The notes beneath the pieces were generated by a model. The model saw only the letters and a program-made list of their open reading frames with translations. It had not been told where the DNA came from and ran no database searches. Made by a program: the position numbers and the translations under genes. This document shows positions 7,269 to 10,700 of a stretch of 10,700 nt of DNA, in pieces. This stretch comes from Blastocatellia bacterium (GTDB lineage Bacteria; Acidobacteriota; Blastocatellia; Pyrinomonadales; Pyrinomonadaceae): positions 1-10,700 of the forward strand of contig JACDAK010000237.1 of NCBI GenBank assembly GCA_013695495.1. Direction: 5' to 3'. Position 1 is the stretch's first letter. The number at the start of each line of letters is the position of its first letter.

Positions 7269-10200
7269 TTAGAACTGGAAGCGTGTAGCAAACTGGATCT
7301 GCCGTTCACGGAATATGCTGTTGCCGCCAGCCGTCGGAACGCCAAAGTTGGCGTCTGCATTCAAATTAGTGCCCGAGATCAGATAAGCACGTGAATTAAC
7401 ACCCGTAATGTTGTTACGGTTAAAGATGTTAAATCCTTCGGCCAAGAACTCGAGGTTCATCCTTTCGGTAAAACGGAAACGCCTTGAAATACGCAGGTCC
7501 ATGGTGTAGATGGACGGTGCGCGGAAAGCGTTTCGCTCAAGGTTGGGCAAACGGCTGAAGCCGCCGGCACCCAAAATACCAAAGCTTGTCCCGCCCGGTG
7601 CGTTACCCGACACCGTTGCCGAATAAGGCGATCCTGACTGTGCCGTAAAGATTGGAGCAATCGTCCAGCCGCCGAAAATAGCCCGGCCGAAAGCGTCATC
7701 ACCGCCTAGACCGAAAACGCGTCGCGGTGCATAAACCAGGCTGGCGACGAACCGATGGGGAATGTCGAAGTTCGAGGTTCCATAGTCGGCATTCAGGTTG
7801 TAAGGATCCAACGGAGCGTTCGCGGTTGTAAAGGTCTGCGAAAGCTGCCCGTTGTCCTTTGCCTTTGAATAGGTATAGCTCGTCTGGAACTGGAGACCGT
7901 CCGTTAGACGCCTGTTGAACTGGACGACCGACCCAAAGTATTCCGAGCTGACCTCACCAGTGATCTCGGTGATACGACCGAAGTTCGTGTTCGGACGCGG
8001 ACCGGAATAACGGGGCAACGTAAGGGTTTGACCCGCAAAGATACCGCCGTTGAAGGTGAACGTGGTCGAAGCATTAGCCGGGTTCAGGTTGCGGTCGATG
8101 AACGTCGGCAGGTAACGGCCATAGCTCATCATACCAGTCCACGAGATGACCATGTTGCGGCCGATCTGACGTTCAAAGATGACGTCAGCCTGATGAATCA
8201 GCGGATTCTGCATGTTCTGGTTGAACACAACAATATCCGACGCTCCACCTACTCCCGGAGGTGCAGTCAGAACGTTCGGGTACAGAGGCGCCGCCGGGTT
8301 GTTTGGCAGCAAGGATACCTGCCGTTGACCCTCAACCGAACCGGTGTTGGTGATCGCGTTTGAGATCGTCGAGTTAATAATACGGCCGTAGAAAATGCCA
8401 TAACCCGCCCGAACTACGTTTTCGTTCCGATCTCCAAATGAAAGTGCAAAGCCAATCCGCGGACCGAAATTGTTCTTATCGGAGGGGAAATTAGCCGTTC
8501 GCGGTTCCAAGGGGTTCGGAATCTGCGGTTCGGGCAATTGCTGATATTCATAACGCATACCAAAGTTGAGCGTCAGATTCGGCGTAACCTGTATATCGTC
8601 CTGAATGAAGAAGTTGTAATCTCGCGTCGAGAACTCGAACCGTGACGGGCCAAATCCCTGGTTGAAGCTCGAATAGCGGCGGCACGAAGGATTAAAATAA
8701 TCCTGAAGGAACAAACCAAGTGAGCTGTAGCTGTATTCACCCGCGTTTCGAAACAGATTATCGAGAATATCTTCAACGTGGTTAAAATCTGCACCGAACT
8801 TAACGGTGTGACGGCCGCGGCTCACAGTCGTGCTGTTAGCAACCTGCCAACGCTTTTCATCGGGATATGCAGCACGATTCAAGAAGTTCGGCTGACCGAT
8901 CGTGATACCCGACCCACCGCCAATGCCGATCTGAGGCGATGCCCCGTTAGCAGTAGTCGGTTCGCCTGGCCCCGGGGGATCTGCGATCTGCTGTTCGAGG
9001 TCACGTGAGTACTGAAAACGAAATTCGTTCAGTACTGACGGCGATAACGTTGAGTTCAAACGAAGATTGAGTGTATCGATCGACACAAGGTCCGAGCCAA
9101 AACTGTTAGTGCCACGGCTGACGACTGCCTGCGTCTGAACGCCCGCAGGTGAATCCCAACGGAGGCGATTGTAAACCGCTGAAAATGTGTGTTTGTCGTT
9201 GATGATCCAATCGATCTTCGGAAGAAACAGGGTCTGATCGCCCTTTCGGGGAACGACGCCTGTTAAACCTTGAAGGTAAGAGATCCCTTGCTGTATTTGT
9301 GCAGGGGTAAGATTGCCGGTCGGGCCTATGTTCGCAGTAAAGAATGTCGGCGAACCCGGGGCCGCAACACCCGGAAAGTCGCGGATCTGCTGGTCGTAGC
9401 TAAAGAAAAAGAACAGACGATCACGCACGATCGGGCCGCCAAGCGAACCACCGAACTGATGACGCTCATCTTTAGGCTTCAATGCAACGACTTGCGTGCC
9501 GCTGCCCGTCGATACGGACTGGAAGCTGAACGCATTACGTGCACCAAAGCGGTTGTCGCGGAGGTAGTAGAAAGCCGAACCGTGAAATTCGTTGGTACCG
9601 CTCTTGGTGACGGTATTGACCACGCCGCCGGCGGCACGGCCAAATTCTGCCGAATAGTTCGAGGTGTTTACCTGAAACTCACGAACGGCGTCTTGGCTGA
9701 TCGAATAGTTGATGCGGGTACGTCCGCGTTCTTCCGAGAAGAAAGCCTGGTTGTTGTCACCGCCGTCGACCGTGCTGTTGTTAAGAAGTCCCGAGATGCC
9801 GCGGAAGCTGATCAAGCCAAAGTTGCCGTCCGGAGCAACGCCCGGAGTGAGCAATACAAAGTTTGAGGCACGTCGTCCGTTGATCGGGAGTTCGTTGATA
9901 GATGTTTGGTTGATGTTTGTGGAGTTAGTCGGGTCAACGGTGTTCAGCACCGGTGCCTCACCGGTCACCGTAACCTCTGCCGTAGCATCGCCAATAGTAA
10001 GTCCGATGTCGATGTTGGTCAGCTGACCGACCTCAACTATAACGTTTTCAGCTCGTGCGGGTGCAAAACCGGCAACGCTGGTTTCTACTCTGTAGGTGCC
10101 GGGCTGAAGATTAGCTACGCGATACGCTCCGTTCCGGTCCGCATTCGCCGTAACTGTCGCATTTGTGCCGACGTTCGTCACTGTAACCACCGCATTAGGC

Positions 10201-10337
10201 ACCACTGCGCCCTGCGGGTCAGCAACTCGGCCGCCGAGAGCTCCAGTAACTGACGACTGGGCAAAAACCTGCCCGGCGCCCATTAAAAGAGCAATGGCGA
10301 CGACGCCAAAAAATTTTATGGTAAAGAATTTAGTCAT
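7269..10337 (-). CDS. Oar-like TonB-dependent outer-membrane receptor with carboxypeptidase-regulatory-like domain
   Basis: A 1022-residue outer-membrane protein. Residues 1-26 are a signal peptide ending GQVFA before Gln27. A CarboxypepD_reg beta-sandwich follows (about 30-115), with GRVADPQGAVVPNAVVTV and NGAYRVANLQPGTYRV. The plug region (about 125-250) has ELPINGR (149-155), VDGGDNN (190-196) and SAEFGRAAGGVVNTVTKSG (229-247), all typical of the acidobacterial and myxobacterial Oar-like group. The rest is a long beta-barrel of alternating aromatic strands and Asn/Pro/Gly-rich loops. It ends FATRFQF with terminal Phe, the usual signal for outer-membrane assembly. No clear TonB box is seen. 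The role is TonB-energised uptake or binding of a large ligand, identity unknown. No SusD-like partner or transporter gene is adjacent. The start is supported by the signal peptide and by GAGG (10351-10348) 10 nt upstream. The gene has its own terminator, so it appears monocistronic within this window. Confidence 0.93.
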   Translation of the reverse strand: MTKFFTIKFFGVVAIALLMGAGQVFAQSSVTGALGGRVADPQGAVVPNAVVTVTNVGTNATVTANADRNGAYRVANLQPGTYRVETSVAGFAPARAENVIVEVGQLTNIDIGLTIGDATAEVTVTGEAPVLNTVDPTNSTNINQTSINELPINGRRASNFVLLTPGVAPDGNFGLISFRGISGLLNNSTVDGGDNNQAFFSEERGRTRINYSISQDAVREFQVNTSNYSAEFGRAAGGVVNTVTKSGTNEFHGSAFYYLRDNRFGARNAFSFQSVSTGSGTQVVALKPKDERHQFGGSLGGPIVRDRLFFFFSYDQQIRDFPGVAAPGSPTFFTANIGPTGNLTPAQIQQGISYLQGLTGVVPRKGDQTLFLPKIDWIINDKHTFSAVYNRLRWDSPAGVQTQAVVSRGTNSFGSDLVSIDTLNLRLNSTLSPSVLNEFRFQYSRDLEQQIADPPGPGEPTTANGASPQIGIGGGSGITIGQPNFLNRAAYPDEKRWQVANSTTVSRGRHTVKFGADFNHVEDILDNLFRNAGEYSYSSLGLFLQDYFNPSCRRYSSFNQGFGPSRFEFSTRDYNFFIQDDIQVTPNLTLNFGMRYEYQQLPEPQIPNPLEPRTANFPSDKNNFGPRIGFALSFGDRNENVVRAGYGIFYGRIINSTISNAITNTGSVEGQRQVSLLPNNPAAPLYPNVLTAPPGVGGASDIVVFNQNMQNPLIHQADVIFERQIGRNMVISWTGMMSYGRYLPTFIDRNLNPANASTTFTFNGGIFAGQTLTLPRYSGPRPNTNFGRITEITGEVSSEYFGSVVQFNRRLTDGLQFQTSYTYSKAKDNGQLSQTFTTANAPLDPYNLNADYGTSNFDIPHRFVASLVYAPRRVFGLGGDDAFGRAIFGGWTIAPIFTAQSGSPYSATVSGNAPGGTSFGILGAGGFSRLPNLERNAFRAPSIYTMDLRISRRFRFTERMNLEFLAEGFNIFNRNNITGVNSRAYLISGTNLNADANFGVPTAGGNSIFRERQIQFATRFQF

Positions 10338-10366
10338 TAATCTGAGACCTCGTTGAAAGTTTGAAG

Positions 10367-10395
10367 GATCTAAAATGCCTATTTAATTGAGTCGA
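10367..10395 (-). promoter_or_regulatory. Weak candidate promoter for the receptor gene
   Basis: On the minus strand TCGACT (10395-10390, 4 of 6 to TTGACA) is followed after 17 bp by TAGATC (10372-10367, 3 of 6 to TATAAT). Spacing and position relative to the start codon are suitable, giving a leader of roughly 20-25 nt that includes the GAGG ribosome site. The hexamer match is poor, so this is only a suggestion; other AT-rich hexamers nearby could serve equally. Confidence 0.18.
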
Positions 10396-10400
10396 TTTTC

Positions 10401-10418
10401 GGATATTTTGGATATTTA
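10401..10418. repeat. Short tandem repeat, two 9-bp copies
   Basis: GGATATTTT (10401-10409) is followed directly by GGATATTTA (10410-10418), eight of nine bases identical, in an AT-rich stretch about 65-80 bp before the receptor start. It lies just upstream of the suggested -35 element, where an activator site or an UP-like element might be, but two copies could be chance. Confidence 0.35.
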
Positions 10419-10700
10419 TTTTGCTTTTTGGATTGAGCCGCCGCTTGCCGCCCACTCACCCAAGCCACCCACTGCCGAAGATCACCCGTCGCGATCATAT
10501 AAACGTAATGTCTGCATAGCTTTACCCTCAAGATGCCCACTTGCTCGATCGATTCAATTTTCACTCAGGATAAAACTTCGCGGTGACGCAGAATTGTTTG
10601 CAACTTGAGTTCCCAAGTTCTGCTCTAAACGTTCAATATGACGTACGGTGCAGATTGTAGGCGACGAGCATTACAACAAGGTTACGGAGTGAAAGATTTA

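Larger units (their letters stand above)
10338..10700. other. Non-coding region upstream of the receptor gene
   Basis: No convincing gene is seen here. Reading frames of 61 (minus) and 73 (plus) codons overlap each other and show no domain, signal or coding bias I trust. The part nearest the receptor is AT-rich and should hold its promoter and leader. Further right there is an imperfect palindrome, AACTTG (10602-10607) and CAAGTT (10614-10619), around a 6-nt loop with no T-run after it. The last bases contain GGAG (10686-10689) on the plus strand, which could be a ribosome site for a divergent gene starting just beyond the window; this cannot be tested here. Confidence 0.5.

Noticed and set aside
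9270..9866. 198-codon open frame on the plus strand
   Set aside because: Antisense to the plug and early barrel of the receptor, a strongly conserved coding region; low-complexity charged product, a shadow frame.
10379..10564. 61-codon minus-strand frame (GTG start) ahead of the receptor
   Set aside because: No family resemblance, no ribosome site, a lysine-rich tail that merely reads through the AT-rich leader, and it overlaps the likely receptor promoter.
10387..10608. 73-codon plus-strand frame
   Set aside because: Overlaps the frame above on the other strand, begins in AT-rich leader sequence, and has no domain or signal.
10602..10619. Hairpin AACTTG/CAAGTT as a terminator or operator
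   Set aside because: Only six base pairs, AT-rich, with no T-run on either side; could be chance.
10480..10700. Possible tRNA or small RNA in the right flank
   Set aside because: No cloverleaf, no T-loop GGTTCGAATC-type segment and no acceptor stem found by reading both strands.

Overview
The window reads as a stretch of bacterial chromosome with base composition close to balanced (a little over half G+C by eye). The best taxonomic clue is the large outer-membrane receptor at 7269-10337. It has a signal peptide, an N-terminal carboxypeptidase-regulatory-like (CarboxypepD_reg) domain, a plug with an ELPINGR motif and a phenylalanine-terminated barrel. This Oar-like architecture is greatly expanded in Acidobacteriota. 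Together with moderate G+C it suggests a Blastocatellia-like acidobacterium; this is inference, because no rRNA or other phylogenetic marker is present.

Layout: all six protein genes lie on the minus strand, so transcription runs from high to low coordinates. From the right end come about 360 bp of apparently non-coding DNA (10338-10700), the TonB-dependent receptor (10337-7269), and a clear rho-independent terminator (7238-7204). A second, very compact unit of five genes follows: a GT-B fold glycosyltransferase of family 4 (7153-6041), a bacterial glycogen-debranching-type enzyme (6037-4070), a secreted M14 zinc carboxypeptidase (4028-2721), the DNA repair ATPase RecN (2717-1029) and a rhizobial-type L-asparaginase (1019-3). 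Gaps in this unit are 3, 41, 3 and 9 bp, so the five genes are probably co-transcribed, perhaps with an internal promoter in the 41 bp gap.

How the genes relate: the glycosyltransferase and debranching enzyme make a plausible pair in alpha-glucan metabolism. The M14 peptidase (exported) and the asparaginase (no export signal) are both catabolic for peptides or amino acids. RecN is functionally unrelated, and its place inside this unit, with no visible LexA box, is the oddest contextual feature. The receptor would import or bind an unknown ligand at the outer membrane and is transcriptionally separate. I see no CRISPR array, insertion sequence, prophage, tRNA, rRNA, defence system or biosynthetic cluster. 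The window looks like ordinary housekeeping and catabolic chromosome, and I found no strong candidate for a new system.
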